Numbered from the stretch's first letter, positions 20,539 to 29,108 are shown. The stretch is DNA of 64,000 nt from Lysobacter sp. Root690 (GCF_001427785.1 NZ_LMHM01000016.1:545246-609245); one strand, 5' to 3'. Numbers and translations are program-made. The notes: generated by a model from the sequence alone, not told the origin.

Positions 20539-21321
20539 ATGACCGCGCCCCCGACCAAGCCCCCGCGCAGCCGCTTCGCCCTGGCGGCCGTGTCGTTGCT
20601 CTTCCTCGCCGCCTTCCTGGGCCTGATCGCCCTGGGCGTCTGGCAAATCCAGCGTCGCGCCTGGAAACTCGATCTGATCCAGCGCGTCGACGCACGCGTA
20701 CACGCCCCGCCCGGCGCCGCGCCCGGCCCGGCCGACTGGGCCACCGTCAGCGCCGATCGCGACGAGTACAAGCACGTCCAGCTCGAAGGCCAGTACCTTC
20801 CGGTCGCGGCCACGCGCGTGCAAGCCGTGACCGAACTCGGCCCCGGTTTCTGGCTGCTGCAACCGTTCCAGACCACGAGCGGCGACATCGTCCTGATCAA
20901 CCGCGGCTTCGCGCCGAACGAACGCAAGGCCGCCGAAGCCGGCGAAGCGCCCGCCGACACCCGCGTCGCCGGCCTGCTGCGCCTGAGCGAGCCCGGCGGC
21001 GGTTTCCTGCGCAAGAACGCGCCGGCGCAAGATCGCTGGTACTCGCGCGACGTGCAGGCCATCGCGGCCAAGCTCGGCCTGAACAAGCTTGGCCTGAAAC
21101 AGGTCGCGCCCTACTTCATCGACGCCGATCGCAGCGCGCCGCTGCCGAGCGACCCCACGGTCGAGCCGAGCTGGCCGGTCGGCGGGCTGACGGTGATAAA
21201 GTTTCCGAACAGCCACCTGTCCTACGCATTGACCTGGTTCGCGCTGGCGCTGATGGTGGTGTTCGCCGCCTGGCGCGTATACCTGGAAGAGCGCCGTCGG
21301 CGAAGTCGCCACGGCGCCTAG
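20539..21321 (+). CDS. SURF1 family oxidase assembly protein
   Basis: A 260-residue SURF1/Shy1 protein with the family layout: an N-terminal helix (AVSLLFLAAFLGLIALGVWQ) running into the WQIQRRAWK motif, a periplasmic domain, and a second helix near the C-terminus (LSYALTWFALALMVVFAAWR). The conserved FNRGFAP-type element appears as INRGFAPNERK and the HLSYALTWF element is intact. SURF1 helps insert haem into haem-copper oxidases, and here it follows cyoABCD after a repeat block. GAAGAGG lies upstream of the ATG. Association with a bo3 rather than aa3 oxidase is common in this bacterial family. Confidence 0.93.
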   Translation: MTAPPTKPPRSRFALAAVSLLFLAAFLGLIALGVWQIQRRAWKLDLIQRVDARVHAPPGAAPGPADWATVSADRDEYKHVQLEGQYLPVAATRVQAVTELGPGFWLLQPFQTTSGDIVLINRGFAPNERKAAEAGEAPADTRVAGLLRLSEPGGGFLRKNAPAQDRWYSRDVQAIAAKLGLNKLGLKQVAPYFIDADRSAPLPSDPTVEPSWPVGGLTVIKFPNSHLSYALTWFALALMVVFAAWRVYLEERRRRSRHGA

Positions 21322-21466
21322 AACCGAGCTGGAATCAAGCCGCAATCGAACTGGAACCGAAGCCGTAACGATTCGATCCGATCGCCGTCAGCGTCGTCGC
21401 CCGCACCGCTCCGAATTACCTCGCCTCGCCCCGCACCACCCCGCTTCCGCTACCGGCCCACACACC

Positions 21467-22795
21467 ATGCAGGACAGCCCCATTACCGGCCCCGCTCCTG
21501 GCATGGCCCCGTTGACCGCCTCGCAGGACGGCACCGGGGTCAAGAACATGCACCAGCTGATCCAGCTGCGCTGGATCGCGGTGATCGGCCAGGTCGCGAC
21601 CATCGTGTTCGTGCATTTCGGTTTCGGCATCCGCCTGCCGCTGATGCCGATGGCGATCGTCCTGGCCTGCCTGGCCGCGTTCAACCTGGTCAGCATGCTG
21701 CGCTGGCGGCATCGCGAGGAAGTCACCAACGGCGCGCTGTTCCTCGCCTTGCTGGTCGACGTGCTGACCCTGACCGCGCAGTTGTACCTCAGCGGAGGCG
21801 CGGCCAATCCGTTCGTGTTCCTGTACCTGCTGCAGGTGGTGCTGGCCGCGGTGCTGCTGCGCTCGTGGGCGAGCTGGGCGGTGGTGTTCGTGACCAGCGC
21901 CTGCTTCATCGCCCTGACCACGTTCGCAGGCCCGGTGGTGATCCCGGCCGACCCGACCCGCGGCCTCGCCGATCCCTACGTGCAGGGCATGCTGCTGTGC
22001 TTCGTGCTCAACGCGACCTTGCTGGTGGTGTTCATCACCCGCATCGGCCGGATCCTGCGCGCGCGCGACGCGCGCCTGGCCGACCTGCGCCAGCGCGCCG
22101 CCGAGGAAGAACACATCGTGCGCATGGGCCTGCTGGCGTCCGGCGCCGCGCACGAACTCGGCACGCCGCTGGCGACCTTGTCGGTGATCCTCGGCGACTG
22201 GCGCCACATGCCGCCGTTCACCCAGCAGCCCGAACTGCTGCAGGAACTCGACGAAATGCAGACCCAGTTGCACCGCTGCAAGAGCATCGTCACCGGCATC
22301 CTGCTGTCGGCCGGCGAAACCCGCGGCGAGGCGCCCGAGGAAACCACCGTCGCGGCGTTTCTGGACGACCTGGTCGGCGAATGGCGCAGCACCCGTCCGG
22401 TGCGCGGATTCGACTACCAGAACAGCTTCGGCGAGGATGCGGTCATCATTTCCGATTCCGGCCTCAAGCAGATGATCTGCAACGTGCTCGACAACGCGCT
22501 GGAAGCCTCGCCCGGCTGGGTCGGGTTGGAAGCTTGGCGCGACGAGGACAGGCTGGTGCTGCGGGTCAGCGACGCCGGCCCGGGTTTCGCCCCGGCGATG
22601 CTGTCGCACTTCGGCAAGCCGTATCAATCCAGCAAGGGCCGCCCGGGCGGAGGCCTGGGCCTGTTCCTGTCGCTCAACGTGGTCCGCCAGCTCGGCGGCA
22701 GCATCGCGGCGCGCAATCGCGAACCCAGCGGCGCGGTGGTGACCATGAGCCTGCCGCTGTCGTCCTTGAGCGTAAGCGAGGCCGAGCATGAATGA
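21467..22795 (+). CDS. regB: Redox-sensing sensor histidine kinase, RegB/PrrB/ActS type
   Basis: A 442-residue membrane kinase. Six hydrophobic segments fill the first 195 residues and include GGAANPF, the GGxxNPF quinone-binding heptad known in RegB. The H-box is GAAHELGTPLATLSVILGDW. LHRCKSIVTGIL carries the cysteine that corresponds to the redox-active cysteine of RegB. The N-box (NVLDNALEAS) and G-boxes (DAGPGFA, GGGLGLFLSLN) of the ATP domain are intact. The start is uncertain: no good ribosome site precedes 21467, and ATG 21503 or 21548 could be used. It overlaps regA by eight bases. RegB senses the oxidised/reduced quinone pool, so placement beside a quinol oxidase and SURF1 makes respiratory control the likely job. 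Confidence 0.92.
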   Translation: MQDSPITGPAPGMAPLTASQDGTGVKNMHQLIQLRWIAVIGQVATIVFVHFGFGIRLPLMPMAIVLACLAAFNLVSMLRWRHREEVTNGALFLALLVDVLTLTAQLYLSGGAANPFVFLYLLQVVLAAVLLRSWASWAVVFVTSACFIALTTFAGPVVIPADPTRGLADPYVQGMLLCFVLNATLLVVFITRIGRILRARDARLADLRQRAAEEEHIVRMGLLASGAAHELGTPLATLSVILGDWRHMPPFTQQPELLQELDEMQTQLHRCKSIVTGILLSAGETRGEAPEETTVAAFLDDLVGEWRSTRPVRGFDYQNSFGEDAVIISDSGLKQMICNVLDNALEASPGWVGLEAWRDEDRLVLRVSDAGPGFAPAMLSHFGKPYQSSKGRPGGGLGLFLSLNVVRQLGGSIAARNREPSGAVVTMSLPLSSLSVSEAEHE

Positions 22796-23375
22796 GCACG
22801 ACGACACCGATGTCCCCCTCGACGAAGACGCGCTCGACGGCGACGACGCGCGCCGCCTGCTGATCGTCGAGGACGACGCCGCGTTCGCGCGCACCCTGAC
22901 CCGTTCGTTCGAACGCCGCGGCTACATCGTGCACAACGCGACCCATCTGGCCGACGTGGAAAAACTGCTGGAAACCCATAGCCCCGGCTATGCGGTGGTC
23001 GACCTGAAACTGGCCGGCGGCGACTCCGGCCTGACCTGCGTGCAGGCGCTGCACGAGCACGACCCGGACATGCTGATCGTGGTGCTGACCGGTTACGCCA
23101 GCATCGCCACCGCGGTCGAAGCGATCAAGCTCGGCGCCTGCCATTACCTGGCCAAGCCGTCCAACACCGACGACATCGAAGCCGCGTTCGGCCGCGCCGC
23201 CGGCGACGCCACGGTGGAACTGACCGAGCGCCAGACCTCGATCAAGACCCTGGAATGGGAACGCATCCACGAGATGCTCGCCGCCACCGACTTCAACATT
23301 TCCGAGACCGCGCGCCGGCTCGGCATGCACCGGCGTACGCTGGCGCGCAAGCTCGGCAAGCATCGGGTCAAGTAA
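22788..23375 (+). CDS. regA: Response regulator, RegA/PrrA type
   Basis: A 195-residue two-domain regulator. The receiver has the acidic pocket IVEDD, the phospho-acceptor aspartate in VVDLKLAGGDSG, the threonine in VLTGYASIATAVEAIKLGA and the lysine in YLAKPSN. A proline-poor linker leads to a C-terminal Fis-type helix-turn-helix (NISETARRLGMHRRTLARKL), which is nearly invariant in RegA proteins. The acidic extension of about 20 residues before the receiver is longer than usual. It overlaps regB by eight bases. RegA regulates terminal oxidases and energy metabolism in other proteobacteria; cyoABCD upstream is the obvious candidate target. Confidence 0.93.
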   Translation: MNEHDDTDVPLDEDALDGDDARRLLIVEDDAAFARTLTRSFERRGYIVHNATHLADVEKLLETHSPGYAVVDLKLAGGDSGLTCVQALHEHDPDMLIVVLTGYASIATAVEAIKLGACHYLAKPSNTDDIEAAFGRAAGDATVELTERQTSIKTLEWERIHEMLAATDFNISETARRLGMHRRTLARKLGKHRVK

Positions 23376-23471
23376 TTGCGTCGACGCGCGGCCGATTCGC
23401 TTCGCCTTCGTCGCACTGCCTGAAGAACGATCGAGCCGCGCCGGGCTGGATTGCGGCCTTCGGCGGTCGCC

Positions 23472-24086
23472 TCAAATAAACCCATGCTCCGACGCCAGCC
23501 GCGTCAGCCCGACGTGACTGCGCGCGCCGAGCTTTTCCATCGCCTTGGCCCGCAGGGCGCGCACCGTCGCCTGCGACATTTTCAGGAATCTCGCGATGCC
23601 GCGGACATCGCGGCCCTGCAGGCGCATGTGGATCACCATCAACTCGCGCGCGCTCAGGCGATCGAACGGCGAACGCGCCACCAGGCTCGTCGATCCCGGC
23701 AGCGCTTCGTCCAGATAACGGCGTCCCCGCGCCACCTCGCGCACCGCCTCCAATACCCGGCTCGGCGGCGACGACTTCGACACGAAACCCATCGCGCCGG
23801 CCGCCAGCAACATCCGCGACACCGGCCCGCGTTCGCGCATCGACACCACCAGCACGCGAAAGGTCGGATCGAAATCCAGCAACTTGCGCGTGACCGTCAA
23901 TCCATCGCTCGTGCCCAGATCGAAATCGCTGACGACCACGTCCGGCGCCGAGAACGGAATCATCCGCAACGCCATGTCGACGTCGCTCGCCTCGCCGATC
24001 ACCTTGACGTCGCCATCGCCTTCGATCATCAGGCGCAGCGCCATGCGCGCGAGCGAATGATCATCGACCATGAACACATGAATCAT
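23472..24086 (-). CDS. NarL/FixJ-family response regulator (GacA/UvrY-like)
   Basis: A 204-residue regulator. The receiver begins MIHVFMVDDHSLARMALRLM, with DD at residues 8-9, phospho-acceptor Asp in VVSDFDLGTSDG and Lys in FVSKSSPPS. The C-terminal LuxR-type helix-turn-helix (LSARELMVIHMRLQGRDVRG, then IARFLKMSQATVRALRAKAMEKLG) follows. The sequence of the recognition helix is close to the family norm, although the usual 'S..TV..H' is replaced by SQATVRALR. It has no kinase neighbour, so it is an orphan regulator. It is transcribed away from the type IV secretion cassette with 453 bases between them. Confidence 0.9.
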   Translation of the reverse strand: MIHVFMVDDHSLARMALRLMIEGDGDVKVIGEASDVDMALRMIPFSAPDVVVSDFDLGTSDGLTVTRKLLDFDPTFRVLVVSMRERGPVSRMLLAAGAMGFVSKSSPPSRVLEAVREVARGRRYLDEALPGSTSLVARSPFDRLSARELMVIHMRLQGRDVRGIARFLKMSQATVRALRAKAMEKLGARSHVGLTRLASEHGFI

Positions 24087-24539
24087 GCCGGCCAGCCTTC
24101 CCTGTGAAGTCGAGCATTAATCCGAACCGCGACAATCCGACCCGCGCCGAAGCGGTCGAACGGGACCTCGCGCCCGCTCGTCCGCCCAGCTTGCAACCAC
24201 CGCATCCATTTCACCATCGGACAAGGACCGCCAACGCACGGTGAAGCCGTGTCGCCGGGACCGCTACTCGAAGTTGCGATACGCGGCGCTCCTTGGACGA
24301 CTTCATCGCGCAGTCAGCCGGACCCGATCCGAGGATTGCACGCGGCGAGCATATCAATTCCACACAAAATCAATCCAGCTGCAGGCAGATGTCTACAACA
24401 ACCTGAAAATAGAGGAAAAAACCGGCTTCAGGATTGATTTCGCGCCCCTCATCTGGTTTCTATTGTGAAACGCAGGACGCCGCAGCAAGCAAGCACGAAT
24501 CCACAGGACCGTGGATTTATTACCAGGGGGAGCCACCGC
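24087..24539. other. Intergenic region between divergent regulator and VirB5-like gene
   Basis: A stretch of 453 bases with no convincing gene. The last 170 bases (about 24,340-24,510) are notably AT-richer, with ACACAAAATCAATCC and AAATAGAGGAAAAAACC, and probably hold the promoter of the secretion cassette. A 75-codon open frame at 24241-24468 lacks a ribosome site. A strong GGGGGAG ribosome site lies just before 24540. Confidence 0.45.
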
Positions 24540-25337
24540 ATGAACGTTCAGCCGCCGCGTACCGCATCGCACGCGCGTTCACCGCAAACCGCCGCCTCGC
24601 CGGCCCGATTACGCGCCCGCGCCGCCGCATCCACCGCCGTCATCCTGGCCGGCCTGCTCGCCGCCACGCCGACGCGCGCGCAGATGGTCGTCAACGACCC
24701 GCCGGCGCTGGTCGCGCACGTCCAGAACATCGCCAAGAACGTGATCGAGTTCGGCAAGCAGGCCGAACGCTGGAGCGCGACGGCGAACCACTACAAACAA
24801 CAGCTGGTCAAGCTGCAGAAGTTGCAGATCAGCAATTCACAGATGGTCGACGACTTCCCCGAGCGCCCCAGCAACTACGGCATGGAAGACCGCTGCCCCG
24901 GTTCCAGCGGCGGCCTGGACGGCTTGCGCGGCCAGTTCAGCCCGCAGATGGACGGCGACATCGTCAAGCAGCAACTGGCCCTGTGCCAGCGCGCCGTGCT
25001 CGCCGAGAACGCCAAGTACAACGACTCGGTGCGCATGCTCAAGCTGCTGATCCGGCGCAACAACGAGTTCGGCAACATCGACAGCCAACGCGACAGTGTC
25101 GGCGATAGCCAGGGCGCGCTGGCCGCCAACGACAACGAAGCCCAGCGCTTCATGATCCGCACCCAGATGGACCTGGACTACTGGCAGGCCCGCATGCGCG
25201 CCTACGACGACTACATCCTGGCGCTGCAGAACGATCAGTCCCGCCTCGCCCGTCGCGCATTGGAGGGCCGCAAGGACGGCAGCGGCATCGGCCGGGTGAT
25301 CGGCACCGACTCGATCAAGAGCGCGTTCTCGTTCTGA
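24540..25337 (+). CDS. VirB5-like type IV secretion protein (minor pilus subunit)
   Basis: A 265-residue exported protein. A Sec signal peptide (hydrophobic core around residues 29-42, cleavage after TRAQ or PTRA) precedes a helical segment (AHVQNIAKNVIEFGKQAERW, then KQQLVKLQKLQ) typical of the long helices of VirB5/TrbJ. A cysteine-containing middle (DRCPGSSGG, ALCQRAV) and a second helical part near the end (QTQMDLDYWQARMRAYDDYI-like) follow. The ATG at 24540 has a strong CAGGGGGAG site. A VirB6-like gene follows 40 bases later. No other VirB components occur in the window, so it probably supplements a chromosomal X-type T4SS encoded elsewhere. Identification rests on layout and context; VirB5 proteins diverge greatly. 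Confidence 0.65.
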   Translation: MNVQPPRTASHARSPQTAASPARLRARAAASTAVILAGLLAATPTRAQMVVNDPPALVAHVQNIAKNVIEFGKQAERWSATANHYKQQLVKLQKLQISNSQMVDDFPERPSNYGMEDRCPGSSGGLDGLRGQFSPQMDGDIVKQQLALCQRAVLAENAKYNDSVRMLKLLIRRNNEFGNIDSQRDSVGDSQGALAANDNEAQRFMIRTQMDLDYWQARMRAYDDYILALQNDQSRLARRALEGRKDGSGIGRVIGTDSIKSAFSF

Positions 25338-25377
25338 TCCCGGCGATCGCCCCTTTGCACGCTCGAAGGAACGGCTC

Positions 25378-26481
25378 ATGGATGCACTGCTCAGCCTGCA
25401 CGACTGGCTCAACCCGCATGCTCAGGGGGTCGGCGATTTCGCCTTCTTCAAACTGATCAGCGAATACTTCGACCACAAGATCGACCAGTTCGGCCTGCGC
25501 CTGATGGCGCGGATGATGCGCTGGGTCGGCGCCATCGCCCTGACCCTGGTGACCTTGTGGGTGATGATCGCCGGCTACCGCATGGCCACCGGCCAGTCGC
25601 GCGACTCGATGATGGGCATGGTCGTCGGCATGGCCAAGATCGCGGTCATCATCACCGTCGCCACCAGCATGTCCTGGGGCGGCACCAACCTGCACCGCTT
25701 CGTCACCGTCGACCTGGATCGCGAGATCCACTCGCTGTTCGTCGGCACCGCTCAAAACAGCAGCGACGCGATCGACAAGAACCTCGCCTTCATGCAGGTC
25801 GCGCTGAGCGCGATAGACGCGGTGCAGGTGCCCGACAAGGACCCGGCGCTGCAGCGCAAGAAAGAGCAGGCCCTGCTGTTCGCCGGCATCGGCACCGCCA
25901 GCCCGCCGATGGCGGCCGGCGCGATGCAGTTGCTGTTCAAGTTCTCGATCGCCCTGTCGATCGGCTTGGCGCCGTTGTTCATCCTGTGCCTGATCTTCGA
26001 ACAGACCAAGGACCTGTTCCGGCGATGGCTGCTCTACACCATCGGCACGCTGTTCTCGATGTCGCTGCTGAGCGTGGTGACCGGATGGGTGATGGAACTG
26101 ATGGCGAAGATCGCGGTGCTGTTGTGGGTCAACAAGGCCTTGAACGGCATCCTGGGCAGCGCCGCTGAAGGAATGACCACGCAGGCGATGTTCCAGGGCG
26201 GGATCGGCTTGCTGATGACGGTGTTGATCGTGACCGCCCCGCCGTTGGCGGCGGCTTATTTCCAGGGGACGCTGGGGAACTTCATGTCGTATTCGGCGTT
26301 TGCTGGGAAGGAGCAAGGGAAAGATAAGAACACAGATGCGGTAGCACCTACGACACAAACACGAGAATCAACCCCAAACCCAAAAGCCGGCGTTTCGTCT
26401 GAGACGTATGCAGATCGCGCCCCTGGCAACAGCACGTCATCTCCAAAAGATGAGATCAAGGGCAACCCCCGAAACAAATAA
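25378..26481 (+). CDS. VirB6/TrbL-like type IV secretion inner-membrane protein
   Basis: A 367-residue polytopic protein with at least five hydrophobic segments: AIALTLVTLWVMIAGY, AKIAVIITVATSMSW, FSIALSIGLAPLFILCLIFE, LYTIGTLFSMSLLSVVTGWV and GIGLLMTVLIVTAPPLAAAY. The W-containing loop FEQTKDLFRRWLLY is the conserved cytoplasmic loop of VirB6/TrbL proteins. The last 75 residues are hydrophilic, Thr/Pro/Asn-rich and encoded by markedly more AT-rich DNA, as if the end had been replaced or added. The GGAACGG region lies before the ATG. VirB6 forms the inner-membrane core of the channel and contacts substrate; paired with VirB5 it would define a substitutable module. Confidence 0.82.
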   Translation: MDALLSLHDWLNPHAQGVGDFAFFKLISEYFDHKIDQFGLRLMARMMRWVGAIALTLVTLWVMIAGYRMATGQSRDSMMGMVVGMAKIAVIITVATSMSWGGTNLHRFVTVDLDREIHSLFVGTAQNSSDAIDKNLAFMQVALSAIDAVQVPDKDPALQRKKEQALLFAGIGTASPPMAAGAMQLLFKFSIALSIGLAPLFILCLIFEQTKDLFRRWLLYTIGTLFSMSLLSVVTGWVMELMAKIAVLLWVNKALNGILGSAAEGMTTQAMFQGGIGLLMTVLIVTAPPLAAAYFQGTLGNFMSYSAFAGKEQGKDKNTDAVAPTTQTRESTPNPKAGVSSETYADRAPGNSTSSPKDEIKGNPRNK

Positions 26482-26495
26482 TGTGGAGACACCTG

Positions 26496-26981
26496 ATGAG
26501 AGGCCACCTGATTTTCGGAATCTTTCTGATATGCACCAGCCCTTCAGCACTTGCTGAAGGAGCATGTCCCCCGGGGCATTACCAGACGACGCCCGCAGGG
26601 CCCCAAGGACCGATTGGCTGTGCTCCTATCCCTGAAAGCAGTAGATCGAAAGTAACATGGCTTGATAGATGGGGAGCTATTTCAACAGACAGTAACGGCA
26701 ACTGGGGAATTGTTTCGGAAAAGCCGAGCAAAAAAATTGCTCGAAAAATGGCTATTGATGAGTGTCATAAAAGGGGTGGATCGAACTGCAAAATAGCGCT
26801 GATTTATGTAAATCAATGCTCAGCCGTGGTCGCACATAAGGGTGCTAGCGGAGTCGCGCGAGCACCCACGGTGGAAGACGCTATCGAAGACGCCACATCC
26901 ACTTGCAACAAGATAAATAACGGACAGCGATGTGGCGTCTACTACTCAGGTTGCAGCCTACCTGTGAAAGTCGGCGGGTGA
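26496..26981 (+). CDS. Exported DUF4189-domain protein
   Basis: A 161-residue protein with a Sec signal peptide ending around SALAEG. A DUF4189 domain follows: WGAISTDSNGNWGIVSEKP opens it, and cysteines recur at regular places (DECHKRGGSNCKIALIYVNQ, then STCNKINNGQRCGVYYSGC). I chose ATG 26496 because GGAG lies seven bases upstream; ATG 26481 overlaps the VirB6 stop (TAATG). DUF4189 proteins are periplasmic proteins of unknown function that are common in Xanthomonadaceae. The gene is AT-richer than the flanks. Its place between VirB6-like and effector genes suggests a T4SS accessory or a second immunity protein; this is inference. Confidence 0.8.
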   Translation: MRGHLIFGIFLICTSPSALAEGACPPGHYQTTPAGPQGPIGCAPIPESSRSKVTWLDRWGAISTDSNGNWGIVSEKPSKKIARKMAIDECHKRGGSNCKIALIYVNQCSAVVAHKGASGVARAPTVEDAIEDATSTCNKINNGQRCGVYYSGCSLPVKVGG

Positions 26982-27054
26982 CTGATTCAGATGCGATCGC
27001 CCCCAAGCATTACTCGACCGGATAGCAGTATTTCCTAACCGTGAAGGCATCCCA

Positions 27055-27618
27055 ATGCGACTGTTACGCATAAAAACCGTTCTATTCCTGATATTTGTCA
27101 CGGGGTGCTCGGCACCCAGCCATGCCGACAAACCCGCCGCAGCCGCACCTAGGCAGCAAACATCGCAGACCCAGAACAGCTCGAAAAAACTAGAAGCGCC
27201 AGCCGTTCAATCGATGGATGCCGACGCGTGCGGAAACAGCGATCAAGATTTCGACAACTTCTTCAATGCCTACATCTACCGACCGGAACTTCGATCCCAG
27301 TACACGTCGCCCAACATTGAAATCCGCCAGTTTTCAGACAAGAACAAAAAAATTGGCGTAGAAACCAAAGAGCAGAACAAACCGTTCAAAATTGGTTTGA
27401 TCGACTATCGCTGGTCCTACGTCACCCCAAACGAAAAAGCAGAAAAATTCGACAAGATAGAAATAAAAATTCATCGTGTAGACGAAACCATGCAAGTTGA
27501 CTTCATAAGAGGTCATTACACAAACGATGACACGCTAACAGAAACATACGGCGCTAAAGGCGCATACGTGTTTGAGCGTAAGAACAATTGTTGGCAACTG
27601 ACACAAGAGTTGCGCTGA
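27055..27618 (+). CDS. Lipoprotein, candidate immunity protein (X-Tfi) to the downstream effector
   Basis: A 187-residue lipoprotein. The lipobox VTGC puts the lipidated cysteine at residue 18; a Pro/Ala/Gln-rich linker (to about residue 55) leads to a globular domain of about 130 residues with charged, lysine-rich composition (DKIEIKIHRVDETMQVDFIR). I do not recognise a named family. It is 22 bases before an effector gene, AT-rich and in the same orientation. In Xanthomonas and Stenotrophomonas T4SS systems, effectors that attack peptidoglycan are encoded next to a periplasmic lipoprotein that neutralises them, which fits this pair. Immunity function is inferred from context and localisation. 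Confidence 0.7.
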   Translation: MRLLRIKTVLFLIFVTGCSAPSHADKPAAAAPRQQTSQTQNSSKKLEAPAVQSMDADACGNSDQDFDNFFNAYIYRPELRSQYTSPNIEIRQFSDKNKKIGVETKEQNKPFKIGLIDYRWSYVTPNEKAEKFDKIEIKIHRVDETMQVDFIRGHYTNDDTLTETYGAKGAYVFERKNNCWQLTQELR

Positions 27619-27640
27619 AACATTCACAAGGAGCCGTGAG

Positions 27641-29041
27641 ATGCCAAAGTACACCATGGTCGAGTCCATCGACGCGAAAAACACCATCAATGACATCCAC
27701 GATTACGAAGACATCGAACGCCACCATCCCAGCAGAGGAAATGAAAAGGGGCGTGTCTATGGAACGGTCAATGGTGAGCGCGAGGAACTGCTTGGAAACT
27801 ACAATGGCACTGCGCATGTTACGCGTGACAACGACTACTTCGTATCCAAAGACCTCATCCTCAACGATGGCAAGAACGTACCTGTGCCGGCCGTGGCGAA
27901 TGGCTACATCGGCGCGATCGACCCAAAAAATGGGATCGTTGAGATCTACGATCGACCCAGCACCGATCCGAATAGAGAGCTGATCGCCAAATATCGTCAT
28001 CTCGATCTCAGCAACACTCAGCTAAAGCCGGATATGCCGATCGAATATGGGCAGCCGTTAGCACCGCAAGGAGGCTACAACAACGGAAATCCCAAGGCGT
28101 TCGGAGCTCACGTCCACATAGACATAAATACGCAGTACCTGCCGCAAATGGAACGCTATGTCCGCGACATAGACAACGGTACGATCACGACAGATACACG
28201 CCCGCCCCACTCAGAAAATCTAACTGGCGAAGCCACTGTCACCAATTTATCCAACGATCGCCGTCAGGTCTATCCGGGTAGCGGAGGTAGCACCACTCCC
28301 GCAGCACCTATGGCCGACGGCGTACTCAGCCTACGCGACAATGGCCAGGAAGTGCGCGAACTGCAAACGCGCTTAAATGAACTTGGCTACACCGATGCGA
28401 GCGGCCAGCCCCTGCGCGCAGATGGCGATTTTGGTCAAAAAACCAAAGAAGCCGTCAAAGCCTTTCAGCAAGATCATGACGGCTTGACCGTCGATGGCAT
28501 CGCCGGCTCCAACACGCTCGACGCACTGAAGACTGCTACTCCAAAAGATCCCGCGCAAGAAGCGCCTACTCCGACGCAGCCAGCATCAGAACAGCCGCCG
28601 TCGTCAAGCCAACCCGCCCAACCGGTCAAGGAAGGTCATGCGCCAGCGCAAGCAGCCAACGGCCCCTTGCTTTCAGACCCGAACCACCCAGATCACGGCC
28701 TGTACCAACAGGCGCTGGCCGGCATCGAAAAACTCGGCCCCGAGGCAGGCTTCAAGGATCAAGCCGAACGCGAGCGCGCCGCGGCCACCTTGACGTACGA
28801 AGCCAAGGTCAGCGGCCTGACCAAGATCGATCACGTCGTCCCGAACGCCAGCGGCACCGGCCTGTTCGCGGTGCAAGGCGCATTGAATGACCCGGCCCAT
28901 CAACGCGTCTATGCCGACAAGGCCCAGGCGGTGCAGCAGCCGGTCGAGAAGACTACCGAACAGTTGAGTCAGGACCTTCCCAAGCACACCAATGCGCCGG
29001 CGCAGGCTAGCCAGGATCAGGTCAAGCCCATGACCGTCTAA
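27641..29041 (+). CDS. T4SS antibacterial effector: M23-like peptidase, peptidoglycan-binding domain, XVIPCD
   Basis: A 466-residue effector (X-Tfe) with three parts. Residues ~55-165 look like an M23/LytM zinc endopeptidase: H59-xxx-D63, YRHLD with H120, then IEYGQPLAPQGG and the HVH pair (H157, H159). Residues ~224-296 are a PG_binding_1 domain (LRDNGQEVRELQTRLNELGY ... ADGDFGQKTKEAVKAFQQ). Residues ~341-450 match the XVIPCD C-terminal domain, which recruits effectors to VirD4: SDPNHPDHGLYQQALAGIEK, IDHVVPNASGTGLFAVQGAL and NDPAHQRVYADKAQAVQQPV. No signal peptide is present, as expected for T4SS substrates. AAGGAG precedes the ATG. The first two thirds are AT-richer than the XVIPCD part, pointing to a mosaic gene. 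Confidence 0.88.
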   Translation: MPKYTMVESIDAKNTINDIHDYEDIERHHPSRGNEKGRVYGTVNGEREELLGNYNGTAHVTRDNDYFVSKDLILNDGKNVPVPAVANGYIGAIDPKNGIVEIYDRPSTDPNRELIAKYRHLDLSNTQLKPDMPIEYGQPLAPQGGYNNGNPKAFGAHVHIDINTQYLPQMERYVRDIDNGTITTDTRPPHSENLTGEATVTNLSNDRRQVYPGSGGSTTPAAPMADGVLSLRDNGQEVRELQTRLNELGYTDASGQPLRADGDFGQKTKEAVKAFQQDHDGLTVDGIAGSNTLDALKTATPKDPAQEAPTPTQPASEQPPSSSQPAQPVKEGHAPAQAANGPLLSDPNHPDHGLYQQALAGIEKLGPEAGFKDQAERERAAATLTYEAKVSGLTKIDHVVPNASGTGLFAVQGALNDPAHQRVYADKAQAVQQPVEKTTEQLSQDLPKHTNAPAQASQDQVKPMTV

Positions 29042-29078
29042 GACGGTACGCAATGATTGCGGCTGCATACAGCGACAG

Positions 29079-29108
29079 CAAACGGTCCGATGCCCTTCGA
29101 TCCGTTTG
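29079..29108 (+). terminator. Stem-loop after the effector gene, possible terminator
   Basis: CAAACGG pairs with CCGTTTG around a smaller inner stem (CGA/TCG, two mismatches between) 38 bases after the effector stop. There is no long T-run, so a rho-independent role is uncertain. The rest of 29042-29419 holds no gene I can support. Confidence 0.35.

Noticed and set aside
24241..24468. 75-codon open frame before the VirB5-like gene
   Set aside because: No ribosome site, no recognisable domain, and overlapping alternatives in other frames.
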